Shown here: piece after piece, positions 1 through 7,324 of the stretch
Numbering within the stretch: the first letter of the stretch is position 1
Layout of the letters: the number at the start of each line of letters is the position of its first letter
Origin: Clostridium tyrobutyricum DSM 2637 = ATCC 25755 = JCM 11008
GTDB taxonomy: Bacteria; Bacillota; Clostridia; Clostridiales; Clostridiaceae
Assembly: GCF_000359585.1 (NCBI RefSeq)
Contig: NZ_APMH01000003.1
Coordinates: forward strand, 62,001 to 126,000
Length of the DNA stretch: 64,000 nucleotides
Direction of reading: 5' to 3'
Made by a program: the position numbers and the translations under genes
The notes under the pieces: model-generated
What the model saw: the letters and a program-made list of their open reading frames with translations, nothing else
The model's database searches: none
Told to the model about the DNA's origin: nothing

Positions 1-2
1 TA

Positions 3-851
3 AGAGATTTTGAATTAGAAGATATATTTAAATATGACGATACAGATTATAGAGAAATAAAAATATTGTGGCCAAAAGAAAGAAATTTGAGGGTGAAAAC
101 TGCCAATATAATAAACGGAGATCATAATAGAATTGGTACAGTAGCGGTAGTTCAGGATATAACAGATATTAAGAAGCTGGAAAACATGAGATCTCAATTT
201 GTAGCTAATGTTTCTCATGAATTGAAAACGCCATTGACTTCCATAAGAGGTTTTTCTGAAACACTAAGATATGTGAAAGATGATAAGAATAAAAATAAGT
301 TTTTAAATATAATAGATGATGAGGCCAATAGATTAACAAGACTTATAGATGATATTTTAACACTTTCCAATATAGAGAACAATAAAGAAGTTGTAAAAGA
401 TAGAATTGATATAAATTCTGTAATAAGAGATGTATGTTATCTTATGTCGAGTTCTGCTAAGAAGAAAGACATACATATAGAAACTAATATTTCAGAAGTA
501 CCTGATATTTATGGAGATAAAGACAGATTTAAACAGATGATAATAAACCTTATAGATAATGCAATTAAATATTCTGATAATGGTGGTAGAGTAAAAATAG
601 GTACAAAATTTGATGCGAATAAGTCCATAATATGGGTAGAGGACAATGGAGTTGGAATATCTGAAGAACATAAACAGAGATTGTTTGAAAGATTTTATAG
701 AGTAGACAAAGCTAGGTCAAGAAGTCAAGGTGGTACAGGACTAGGACTTGCTATAGTTAAACATATTGTAATTTCTTTTAATGGAAAAATAAAAGTTGAA
801 AGTAAGATTGGAGTAGGCAGTAAATTTATTGTGCAAATTCCAGTAAATTAA
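3..851 (+). CDS. phoR: PhoR-type sensor histidine kinase, C-terminal part (5' end outside window)
   Basis: The frame is open from the left edge, so the gene is cut and only about 282 residues are visible. They cover the end of a PAS-like region, then the phospho-acceptor H box (VANVSHELKTPLTS, with the histidine near visible residue 72), the N box (INLIDNAIKYS), G1 (VEDNGVGIS) and G2 (GGTGLGLAIV) of a HATPase domain. Sensor kinases of this class phosphorylate a partner response regulator; PhoR with PhoP controls phosphate starvation genes. The pst operon directly downstream supports the PhoR assignment, and phoP would be expected just upstream, outside the window. An in-frame TTG at 66 is internal and is not a start. 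The kinase class is certain; the PhoR name is inferred from context and similarity. Confidence 0.85.
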   Translation, partial: RDFELEDIFKYDDTDYREIKILWPKERNLRVKTANIINGDHNRIGTVAVVQDITDIKKLENMRSQFVANVSHELKTPLTSIRGFSETLRYVKDDKNKNKFLNIIDDEANRLTRLIDDILTLSNIENNKEVVKDRIDINSVIRDVCYLMSSSAKKKDIHIETNISEVPDIYGDKDRFKQMIINLIDNAIKYSDNGGRVKIGTKFDANKSIIWVEDNGVGISEEHKQRLFERFYRVDKARSRSQGGTGLGLAIVKHIVISFNGKIKVESKIGVGSKFIVQIPVN

Positions 852-863
852 TAATTTTAATAC

Positions 864-900
864 AACGCTAGCTTAACTTAAAGCTAGCGTTAGTTTTTTC
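864..900 (+). terminator. Rho-independent terminator after phoR
   Basis: Perfect 11-bp stem (864-874 with 881-891), 6-nt loop, followed by a T-rich tract at 894-899. It separates the kinase gene from pstS. Confidence 0.85.
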
Positions 901-949
901 ATCAAAAATTTAAAATAAAAGATAACTTTAAATAGAAATAATCTTTTAT

Positions 950-1026
950 ACTCATAAAGATGAATGGCTAAAACACTCACCTCATAGAAGTATACAGACT
1001 TTTTGGGAAGAGTCAAGCCCCTGCCA
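950..1026 (+). mobile_element. Possible IS200/IS605-type right-end remnant
   Basis: This stretch has no ORF and is less AT-rich than its surroundings. Near its end it contains TCAAGCCCCTGCC (1012-1024), which resembles the left arm of the subterminal hairpin at the right end of many IS200/IS605 (tnpB) elements. A small hairpin (997-1003 with 1008-1014) lies just before it. The matching right arm and any transposase gene are absent, so at most this is a decayed end. The assignment rests on remembered similarity and is tentative. Confidence 0.3.
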
Positions 1027-1029
1027 TTG

Positions 1030-1067
1030 TTAAATTTAATTAACATAGCAATAATAAATCATTAACT
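1030..1067 (+). promoter_or_regulatory. Candidate Pho box upstream of pstS
   Basis: TTAACA at 1040 and TTAACT at 1062 are 22 bp apart, two 11-bp periods, with a weaker ATAATA at 1051 between them and TTAAAT at 1030. Bacillus PhoP binds TTAACA-like direct repeats with 11-bp periodicity. The site lies about 80-117 bp before the pstS start, followed by an AT-rich -10-like stretch near 1074-1086. This fits PhoP activation of the pst operon. Confidence 0.45.
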
Positions 1068-1146
1068 TTTGTGTAATAATATTATATATGTACTAACTAT
1101 GGTTATAAAATATTCCAATGCAAATTTGAGGAGGTCTATAATTATT

Positions 1147-2046
1147 ATGAAGAAAAAAAGTTTAAAAGCTCTTGTTGTAGCTATGGCAATTACAGTATTA
1201 GCTGGAGCCTTTACAGGATGTGGATCCACTTCTACTAGTAAAGATGGAGGGACTAAAGGTACTGAGACAAAAAAATTATCTGGATCAATAACATTGGCAG
1301 GCTCTACTGCATTACAGCCATTGGCAGAACAACTTGGCAAAACTTTTATGGATAAAAATTCAGGTGTTACTGTAAATGTACAAGGTGGCGGAAGCGGTAC
1401 TGGATTAAACTTGGCATTAAATGGAACTGCTGATATTGGTAATTCTGATGTTGCTGCAGAATCAAAATTATCTCAAGATAAGGCAAAACAGTTAGTAGAT
1501 AATAAGGTTTGTGGTATAGGATTTGCTGTAGTTGTAAATTCTTCTACTAAAGTTGATAGCTTAACTAAAGATCAGATTCAGAAGATATTTACAGGAGAAA
1601 TAACAAACTGGAGTCAGGTTGGAGGAGATAATACTCCTATACAGGTTATTAATAGGACTAAGTCATCTGGTACTAGAGCTACATTTAAGGATACTGTAAT
1701 GGGTGGAAAAGATGAAAAAGAAGGTCTTGGTACAACACAGGATTCTAATGGAAATGTAGAAAATGCTATAAAAACTACAAAAGGATCTATAAGTTATTTA
1801 GCATTATCATACTTGTCAGATGCGGTTAAACAAAATGTAAAACCTTTAAAGATAGATGGCGTAGAAGCTACTAATGAAAATATAGAAAGTGGAAAATATC
1901 CATTCTGGTCTTATGAACATATGTATACAAAAGGAGAACCAAAGGAACTTTCAAAGGCATTTATAGAGTATGTATTAGATGATGCCAACAAAGAAACAAT
2001 AACTAAGCTTGGATATATTCCAATGAGTGATATTAAAGCAAAATAG
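1147..2046 (+). CDS. pstS: Phosphate ABC transporter substrate-binding lipoprotein PstS
   Basis: 299-aa extracytoplasmic phosphate-binding protein of the high-affinity Pst transporter. The N-terminus has a lysine-rich start, a hydrophobic segment and a lipobox ending TGC at about residue 25, so it should be a membrane-anchored lipoprotein. The mature part has the PBP-like phosphate-binding pattern (GSTALQPLAEQL, GTADIGNSDV, NRTKSSGTRATF). An upstream in-frame ATG would add 26 residues, but ATG 1147 follows AGGAGG (1129-1134) and directly precedes the signal peptide, so it is preferred. It is the first gene of pstSCAB-phoU, and the upstream Pho-box-like repeats suggest induction by phosphate limitation. 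Confidence 0.95.
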   Translation: MKKKSLKALVVAMAITVLAGAFTGCGSTSTSKDGGTKGTETKKLSGSITLAGSTALQPLAEQLGKTFMDKNSGVTVNVQGGGSGTGLNLALNGTADIGNSDVAAESKLSQDKAKQLVDNKVCGIGFAVVVNSSTKVDSLTKDQIQKIFTGEITNWSQVGGDNTPIQVINRTKSSGTRATFKDTVMGGKDEKEGLGTTQDSNGNVENAIKTTKGSISYLALSYLSDAVKQNVKPLKIDGVEATNENIESGKYPFWSYEHMYTKGEPKELSKAFIEYVLDDANKETITKLGYIPMSDIKAK

Positions 2047-2058
2047 TAATTTTCTGTA

Positions 2059-2086
2059 GGTTGACTGTTTTCAAACACAGTCAACC
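2059..2086 (+). terminator. Attenuator-like hairpin between pstS and pstC
   Basis: Perfect 10-bp stem (2059-2068 with 2077-2086) and 8-nt loop, with a T run only about 10 nt later (2097-2101). It lies inside the operon, so it probably trims or partly terminates transcripts. That would let PstS be made in excess over the membrane components, as is common for substrate-binding proteins. Confidence 0.6.
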
Positions 2087-2147
2087 ATTTGTTGAGTTTT
2101 TCTAAATTATTACAACACATAATAAAATTAAATTTGAGGTTGATTAA

Positions 2148-3041
2148 ATGAAAAAAAAATCTTTATGGAAGAGTTTGAAAAATGAATATATAGGAAGGGC
2201 ATTTTCTACATTCTGCGGATTTTTAATTATAATATTAACTCTTTGTATTATAGCTTTTATAGCATCCAAGGGATTAAACACTTTTATAAAACACGAATAT
2301 TCAATAACTGAATTTTTATTTAAATCTTCATGGAATCCGGATGCTACTCCTCCTAAACTTGGTGCTCTTGTATTTATTGCAGGATCCACACTTGTTTCTT
2401 TGGGAGCAGTTATGATAGCTGCTCCAATAGGTATTTCACTTGCCATATTTATGAACTATATATCTCCAAGATTGGGCTCAAAAGTAATTCAGCCTGCAAT
2501 TGAATTATTTGTGGGTATTCCATCGGTAGTGTATGGATGGGTCGGTTTTAGTGTCTTGATTCCATTGTTAAAATCAGGATTTGGTGGTATAGGTTTTAGT
2601 TTGATTGCAGGTATAATTGTTCTGAGTATAATGATATTACCCACTATTACCAGTATATCTGCAGATGCAGTTAAAGTTGTACCTAAAACTTATGTCGAAG
2701 GTTCTTATGGATTGGGGGCTACAAGATGGCAGACTATATCAAAGGTAATAATACCATCAGCTAAAAATGGAGTGCTTACAGGGGTTGTATTAGGTCTTGC
2801 TAGGGCCTTTGGGGAGGCTTTGGCGGTACAAATGGTAATCGGTAATGCAATAAAGTTTCCTCATGGACTATTGAGTCCAACAGCAACTTTAACTAGTATA
2901 CTTACTATGGACATGGGTAATACTGTATCTGGAACTGCCTGGAATGATGCACTTTGGTCACTAGCATTATTATTACTTATAATATCTTTTGTATTTATTA
3001 TTATAATAAGATTAATTGGAAAAGGGAGTGAAATTAAGTAA
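2148..3041 (+). CDS. pstC: Phosphate ABC transporter permease PstC
   Basis: 297-aa integral membrane protein with several hydrophobic helices and the cytoplasmic EAA loop of binding-protein-dependent permeases (ASYGLGATRWQT-like segment at about residues 183-196). With PstA it forms the phosphate channel energised by PstB. The ATG follows GAGGTTG. It is separated from pstS by a hairpin and overlaps pstA by one base (TAATG), implying translational coupling. The order S-C-A-B and the start of the protein (short cytoplasmic tail, then a helix) identify it as PstC. Confidence 0.95.
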   Translation: MKKKSLWKSLKNEYIGRAFSTFCGFLIIILTLCIIAFIASKGLNTFIKHEYSITEFLFKSSWNPDATPPKLGALVFIAGSTLVSLGAVMIAAPIGISLAIFMNYISPRLGSKVIQPAIELFVGIPSVVYGWVGFSVLIPLLKSGFGGIGFSLIAGIIVLSIMILPTITSISADAVKVVPKTYVEGSYGLGATRWQTISKVIIPSAKNGVLTGVVLGLARAFGEALAVQMVIGNAIKFPHGLLSPTATLTSILTMDMGNTVSGTAWNDALWSLALLLLIISFVFIIIIRLIGKGSEIK

Positions 3042-3928
3042 TGAAAGCTAAGCTCAAGGATAAAATCTGGACCAAAGTTTTATATGTAATATCCGGTTTT
3101 GTAATATTACTCTTATTTGCCTTAATAATATACATATTATTTAAAGGTGTTGGATTTTTCAAGCCATCCTTCCTATTTGGAAATGCTAAATATGGTGAAT
3201 CTGGAGGAGGTATAGGACCTCAGCTTTTCAATTCCTTTTATATGCTTGTTGTAGCACTTATTATAAGTGTGCCATTAGGAGTAGGGGCAGGAATATATTT
3301 AGCTGAATATACAAGAAAAGGAATAATATTAAATATAATAAGACTTTGTATAGAAACAATGTCATCCCTTCCTTCTATAGTAGTAGGATTATTTGGACTC
3401 CTTGTATTTGTCAGCATGACTAATTGGGGATTTACCCTTTTATCAGGTGCACTGGCAATATCTGTACTCAATCTTCCAGCACTTACCCGTGTAAGTGAGA
3501 ATGCCATAAGAGAGGCTTCAAAGCCTGTGAAAGAAGCTAGTCTTGGATTGGGAGCAACGAGGTGGCAGACTATATCAAAAGTAGTTCTTCCATCTGCAAT
3601 ACCTGAAATTTTGACCGGAATAATACTGGCTTCTGGAAGAATATTTGGAGAAGCTGCCGCACTTTTATATACTGCAGGTATGAGTGCACCAAGACTGAAT
3701 TTTGCAGCTGACAATTTGGCAAGCAGTACATCACCATTTAGTTTGTTTAGACCTGCTGAAACTTTGGCAGTTTATATATGGAAATTGAACTCAGAAGGTA
3801 TGGTACCTGATGCTGCACAAATTGCAAATAAAGCTTCAGCAGTTTTAGTAATAATGGTACTGCTGTTTAATCTTCTAGCTAGAATATTGGGTAAGAAGAT
3901 ATATGAATCATATACAGGCAAGAAATAA
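3041..3928 (+). CDS. pstA: Phosphate ABC transporter permease PstA
   Basis: 295-aa membrane permease, partner of PstC. Hydrophobic segments are spread over the whole length, and an EAA-loop sequence (ASLGLGATRWQTISKVVLPSA) lies near residues 165-185, closely parallel to the one in PstC. The gene shares its first base with the pstC stop and ends 12 nt before pstB, whose AGGAGG lies in the gap. Length and position are typical, and nothing is missing. Confidence 0.95.
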   Translation: MKAKLKDKIWTKVLYVISGFVILLLFALIIYILFKGVGFFKPSFLFGNAKYGESGGGIGPQLFNSFYMLVVALIISVPLGVGAGIYLAEYTRKGIILNIIRLCIETMSSLPSIVVGLFGLLVFVSMTNWGFTLLSGALAISVLNLPALTRVSENAIREASKPVKEASLGLGATRWQTISKVVLPSAIPEILTGIILASGRIFGEAAALLYTAGMSAPRLNFAADNLASSTSPFSLFRPAETLAVYIWKLNSEGMVPDAAQIANKASAVLVIMVLLFNLLARILGKKIYESYTGKK

Positions 3929-3940
3929 GGAGGAAAGTTT

Positions 3941-4690
3941 ATGTATACAATATATACTAGAGACCTGGATTTATATTATGGAAATACCCAGGCACTTAAG
4001 AAAGTAAATTTAAATGCAGAGAAAAATTCTGTAACAGCATTAATAGGTCCATCTGGATGTGGCAAGTCTACTTTTTTAAGAACTATCAATAGAATGAATG
4101 ATCTTATAGATTCAGTGAGAATTGAAGGAGAAGTTTTTTTTGAAGACAAAGATATATATAAGGATTATGACGTAATAGAATTAAGAAAAAGGATAGGTAT
4201 GGTATTTCAAAATCCTAATCCCTTTCCAATGTCAATATACGATAATGTAGCTTATGGACCAAGAATACATGGAATGAAAAATAAAAACACATTAGATGAA
4301 ATTGTTGAGAGAAGTTTAAAGGGTGCAGCAATATGGGATGAAGTAAAAGATAGATTAAACAGGAGCGCACTTGGACTTTCAGGTGGACAGCAGCAGAGAC
4401 TATGTATAGCGAGAACACTGGCTGTGGAACCAGAAGTGCTTCTAATGGATGAACCAACTTCTGCATTGGATCCTATATCAACGTTAAAAATAGAAGAACT
4501 TATGGATATACTTAAGAAAAAATATACTATAATAATAGTAACGCATAATATGCAGCAGGCAGGTAGAATATCAGATTATACTGCATTTTTTTTAAATGGT
4601 GAAATAGTGGAGGATGGAAAAACCGAGGAAATATTTTACAAACCAAAGGACAAGAGAACAGAAGATTATATAACTGGAAGGTTTGGATAA
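3941..4690 (+). CDS. pstB: Phosphate ABC transporter ATP-binding protein PstB
   Basis: 249-aa cytoplasmic ATPase that powers PstCA. Walker [10 protein letters not shown] at residues 36-44, Q loop ([16 protein letters not shown], PstB-specific), signature LSGGQQQRL, Walker [14 protein letters not shown] and the switch histidine in VTHNM are all present. The ribosome site GGAGGA lies just upstream. It is followed 36 nt later by phoU, completing the standard pst operon. The family assignment is unambiguous because of the [11 protein letters not shown] segment. Confidence 0.97.
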   Translation: MYTIYTRDLDLYYGNTQALKKVNLNAEKNSVTALIGPSGCGKSTFLRTINRMNDLIDSVRIEGEVFFEDKDIYKDYDVIELRKRIGMVFQNPNPFPMSIYDNVAYGPRIHGMKNKNTLDEIVERSLKGAAIWDEVKDRLNRSALGLSGGQQQRLCIARTLAVEPEVLLMDEPTSALDPISTLKIEELMDILKKKYTIIIVTHNMQQAGRISDYTAFFLNGEIVEDGKTEEIFYKPKDKRTEDYITGRFG

Positions 4691-4726
4691 TATATATAAT
4701 ATAAGCTAAGTAGGGGATGTGATTGT

Positions 4727-5383
4727 ATGACAAGGAAAGTTTTTGATTATGCATTGGAGGAAATGCATAATGATGTTTTAAGAATGGGAAGTATAGTTGA
4801 AAAGCAAATTCACCAGTGCATAGAATCATTGGTACATCAAGATGAAGATTTAGCTAGGCAGGTTATAAAAAATGATGATATGGTAGATGACCTTCAGAAG
4901 GAAATTGAGGATAAATGTATAAAACTAATAGGAAAAGAACAACCGCTTGCTATAGATTTGAGAACTATATTTACGACATCTAAATTAGTTACAGATCTAG
5001 AGAGAATGGCTGATCATTCTGTTGATATCGCTAAAATAACTCTTAGAATTAAAAATGAGCAATATGATGTAACCTCAATAAATATATCTGAAATGTCTAC
5101 AATGGTTAACAAAATGATAAAGATGGCACTTGATGCCTATGTGTCCAGGGACATAGAAGATGTATATGCAGCATGTGAAATGGATGATAAAATAGATGCA
5201 GTTTTTAAAAATACATTTTCTGAAATACTTGAAATAATGAGTAAGGACAATACAAAAATAAACCAGATGACATATTTCCTATTTGTATTTAAATACTTGG
5301 AGAGAATAGCCGATCATGTAACAAATATATGTGAAGGAACTATTTATTTGGTTACAGGAGAACAAAAAGATCTAAATGATTAA
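4727..5383 (+). CDS. phoU: Phosphate signalling protein PhoU
   Basis: 218-aa all-helical protein with two PhoU repeats, each carrying the metal-binding-type helix seen in DLERMADHSVDIA (about residue 87) and YLERIADHVTNICEG (about residue 190). PhoU links Pst activity to the PhoR kinase and keeps the Pho regulon off when phosphate is plentiful. It is the last pst gene and is followed by a terminator at 5401-5434. The ATG follows a weak GGGGATG site. Confidence 0.95.
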   Translation: MTRKVFDYALEEMHNDVLRMGSIVEKQIHQCIESLVHQDEDLARQVIKNDDMVDDLQKEIEDKCIKLIGKEQPLAIDLRTIFTTSKLVTDLERMADHSVDIAKITLRIKNEQYDVTSINISEMSTMVNKMIKMALDAYVSRDIEDVYAACEMDDKIDAVFKNTFSEILEIMSKDNTKINQMTYFLFVFKYLERIADHVTNICEGTIYLVTGEQKDLND

Positions 5384-5400
5384 ATATTATATTTTAAAGG

Positions 5401-5434
5401 TTCAGCTTTATGTTAAATATAGCTGAATTTTTTT
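5401..5434 (+). terminator. Rho-independent terminator after phoU
   Basis: 7-bp stem (5401-5407 with 5421-5427), 13-nt loop and a run of seven T (5428-5434). It ends the pst operon. Confidence 0.75.
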
Positions 5435-5458
5435 ATGTACCAAAAAACTTGTATTTTT

Positions 5459-5467
5459 TTCGACAAA
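5459..5467 (-). promoter_or_regulatory. Spo0A-box match upstream of the DUF47-PiT operon
   Basis: On the minus strand the bases read TTTGTCGAA, an exact match to the 0A-box core (TGTCGAA) and its 5' flank. It lies about 40 bp upstream of the candidate -10 at 5508. Single 7-9-mer matches occur by chance, so function is unproven. Confidence 0.35.
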
Positions 5468-5504
5468 ATAGGATATTTTATTATTTTATTATTTATTTAC
5501 TTTA

Positions 5505-5513
5505 TGGTATACT
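5505..5513 (+). promoter_or_regulatory. Extended -10 promoter for the DUF47-PiT operon
   Basis: TGGTATACT is an extended -10 (TGnTATACT). The -35 position holds only a weak TTTATT. It lies about 45 bp before the start at 5558. Confidence 0.5.
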
Positions 5514-5557
5514 TTATAAGGTTGCAACAAATATTTTCAATAACCGGGAGGGATATA

Positions 5558-6181
5558 ATGTTCAGTTTTACTCCAAAAGAAGACAAGTTTTATGAATTTT
5601 TTGAACAGAGTGCCAATATAGCATATAAAGCAGCTAATTCATTGGTAGAATTTTTAAATGATCTTAAAAATTCAGAAGTAAATATGAAAAAAATAAAGGA
5701 TATAGAGCATGAAGGGGATAAGAAACAACATGAAATATTGGCCGAATTGAATAAAACATTCATTACTCCAATTGACAGGGAAGATATATATCTTATAGCG
5801 AAAGATATGGATGATATTGTCGATTTGATAGAATCTTCTGCAAGTAGATTTGTGCTTTTGAATGTTAATGTTTGTACAGATGAAGCGAGAAAACTTGCAC
5901 AAATGATTTTGGAATCATGTAAAGTTATTATAGAAATAATGAAAGAACTGAAAAATATGAAGACGAGCAAAACACTTTCTGAAAAAATAATAAGAGTAAA
6001 TGGAATAGAGGAGAATGGAGATATAATTTCCAGAACAGCTATTAAACAAATTTTTAGAAGCAATATGGAAGTTATTGATATTATAAAATGGAGAGAAATA
6101 TATCAATATTTAGAAGATACATTGGATTCTTGTGAAGATTTAGCCAATGTTGTTGAAGGAGTAGTAATGAAAAATGCTTAG
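5558..6181 (+). CDS. DUF47 family PhoU-like protein, PiT accessory
   Basis: 207-aa helical protein of the DUF47/PhoU-like family, which almost always accompanies PiT phosphate transporters and is thought to regulate them. Visible features are the amphipathic helices with IEHEGDKKQHEI (about residue 46) and a second half resembling the first (VNGIEENGDIISRTAIKQIF). The frame extends upstream to 5435, but the start at 5558 has GGGAGG at the right distance and gives the usual family N-terminus (FTPKEDKFYEFFE). It overlaps the transporter gene by 8 bases, so the two are translationally coupled. Confidence 0.9.
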   Translation: MFSFTPKEDKFYEFFEQSANIAYKAANSLVEFLNDLKNSEVNMKKIKDIEHEGDKKQHEILAELNKTFITPIDREDIYLIAKDMDDIVDLIESSASRFVLLNVNVCTDEARKLAQMILESCKVIIEIMKELKNMKTSKTLSEKIIRVNGIEENGDIISRTAIKQIFRSNMEVIDIIKWREIYQYLEDTLDSCEDLANVVEGVVMKNA

Positions 6182-7172
6182 TAATACTTTTATATTAACT
6201 ATTGTAATAATTATAATTTCAATGATATTTGATATAATAAATGGTTTTCATGACAGTGCAAATGCAATAGCATGTTCTGTTTCTACCCGAGTATTGTCAT
6301 TGGAACAAGCTGTGGCTATTTCAGCTGTACTTAATTTTACAGGCGCTTTTATGAGTGTAAAAGTTGCGGAGACTATAGGAAGTGGGATAATTCATCCTGC
6401 TGATATAACACAAAAAGTAATTATAGCAGCTTTAATAGGGGCCATAATATGGAATTTAATAACTTGGTATTTTGGAATACCAAGCAGTTCATCACATGCC
6501 CTTGTAGGTGGCTTAATTGGATCAGCTGTCGTATACAAAGGGACTTTTCTTATTGTAAATTGGTCAAATCTTTTTTGGAAGGTCATACTATGGCTTATAT
6601 TATCTCCTGTAATAGGGTTTATAGTAGGATTCATTTTTATGAATATAATAAATGCATTTCTAATAAATAAAAGACCATCTACTGTTACAAAAATATTTTC
6701 AAAAGCTGAGATTTTCTCTACCATGTTTTTAGCCTTAAATCATGGAGGAAATGATGCACAGAAAACTATGGGAATTATAACAATGACATTGATAAGTGCT
6801 GGATTTATCAAGGAATTTTCAGTACCTTTGTGGGTAAAGGTAAGTTGTGCTCTTGCTATGGCACTTGGGACAGCCCTTGGTGGCAAAAGAATAATTAAGA
6901 CTATGGGTTCTAAAATGGCAAGGATAGTGCCTGTAAATGGATTTGCGGCAGAATTGGGTGCATCCAGTGTTATATTAACAGCTACTATGTTCCATGCACC
7001 GGTAAGTACAACTCATATAATAACTACTGCCATAATGGGTGTTGGTGCATCAAAAAGATTTTCTTCAGTAAGATGGGCTATAGTAAAAGACATTCTCGTA
7101 ACTTGGATATTTACTATACCAGGTTGTGCTGTTATTTCAAGTTTAGTTATAACTTTTATAAATCTATTTTAA
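6174..7172 (+). CDS. pit: PiT family low-affinity inorganic phosphate transporter
   Basis: 332-aa membrane protein of the PiT family, which imports phosphate, probably as a metal-phosphate complex, driven by cation symport. The two PiT signature repeats are visible: NGFHDSANAIA near the N-terminus and LNHGGNDAQKTMGI near residue 185. The paired PSSSSHALVGGLIG and PVSTTHIITTAIMG sequences form the pseudo-symmetric halves. It starts inside the end of the DUF47 gene with AAGGAG upstream. Together with pstSCAB it gives the cell both high- and low-affinity phosphate uptake in one locus. Confidence 0.93.
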   Translation: MLSNTFILTIVIIIISMIFDIINGFHDSANAIACSVSTRVLSLEQAVAISAVLNFTGAFMSVKVAETIGSGIIHPADITQKVIIAALIGAIIWNLITWYFGIPSSSSHALVGGLIGSAVVYKGTFLIVNWSNLFWKVILWLILSPVIGFIVGFIFMNIINAFLINKRPSTVTKIFSKAEIFSTMFLALNHGGNDAQKTMGIITMTLISAGFIKEFSVPLWVKVSCALAMALGTALGGKRIIKTMGSKMARIVPVNGFAAELGASSVILTATMFHAPVSTTHIITTAIMGVGASKRFSSVRWAIVKDILVTWIFTIPGCAVISSLVITFINLF

Positions 7173-7180
7173 TATTTTTT

Positions 7181-7230
7181 ATGACTTTTGCGATTTAGTA
7201 GTTTAATAAATAAAGCAAAAGTCATTTTAA
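7181..7230 (+). terminator. Terminator-like inverted repeat after pit
   Basis: Perfect 11-bp arms (7181-7191 with 7215-7225) but a 23-nt loop, followed by TTTTAA. It probably ends the pit operon; the long loop lowers confidence. Confidence 0.5.
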
Positions 7231-7253
7231 TACTAGATTAATTTAGCGCTACA

Positions 7254-7282
7254 TTGACTAAATGGGAGTATTACGGTATATT
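7254..7282 (+). promoter_or_regulatory. Sigma-A promoter for the DUF512 gene
   Basis: TTGACT (7254-7259), 17-bp spacer, TATATT (7277-7282). It lies about 40 bp before the start at 7325. Confidence 0.7.
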
Positions 7283-7324
7283 TTATAAGTAAGTATGTAA
7301 TAAATCAACACTAGGAGTTTTTAA

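Noticed and set aside
1062-1340. 92-aa minus-strand ORF over the pstS start
   Set aside because: Shadow of the pstS coding sequence with no ribosome site or family.
3238-3714. 158-aa minus-strand ORF inside pstA
   Set aside because: Reverse-strand shadow of a membrane-protein gene; no ribosome site.
5435-5557. N-terminal extension of the DUF47 protein by 41 residues
   Set aside because: It runs through the promoter region, has no ribosome site and gives a hydrophobic sequence not typical of the family.
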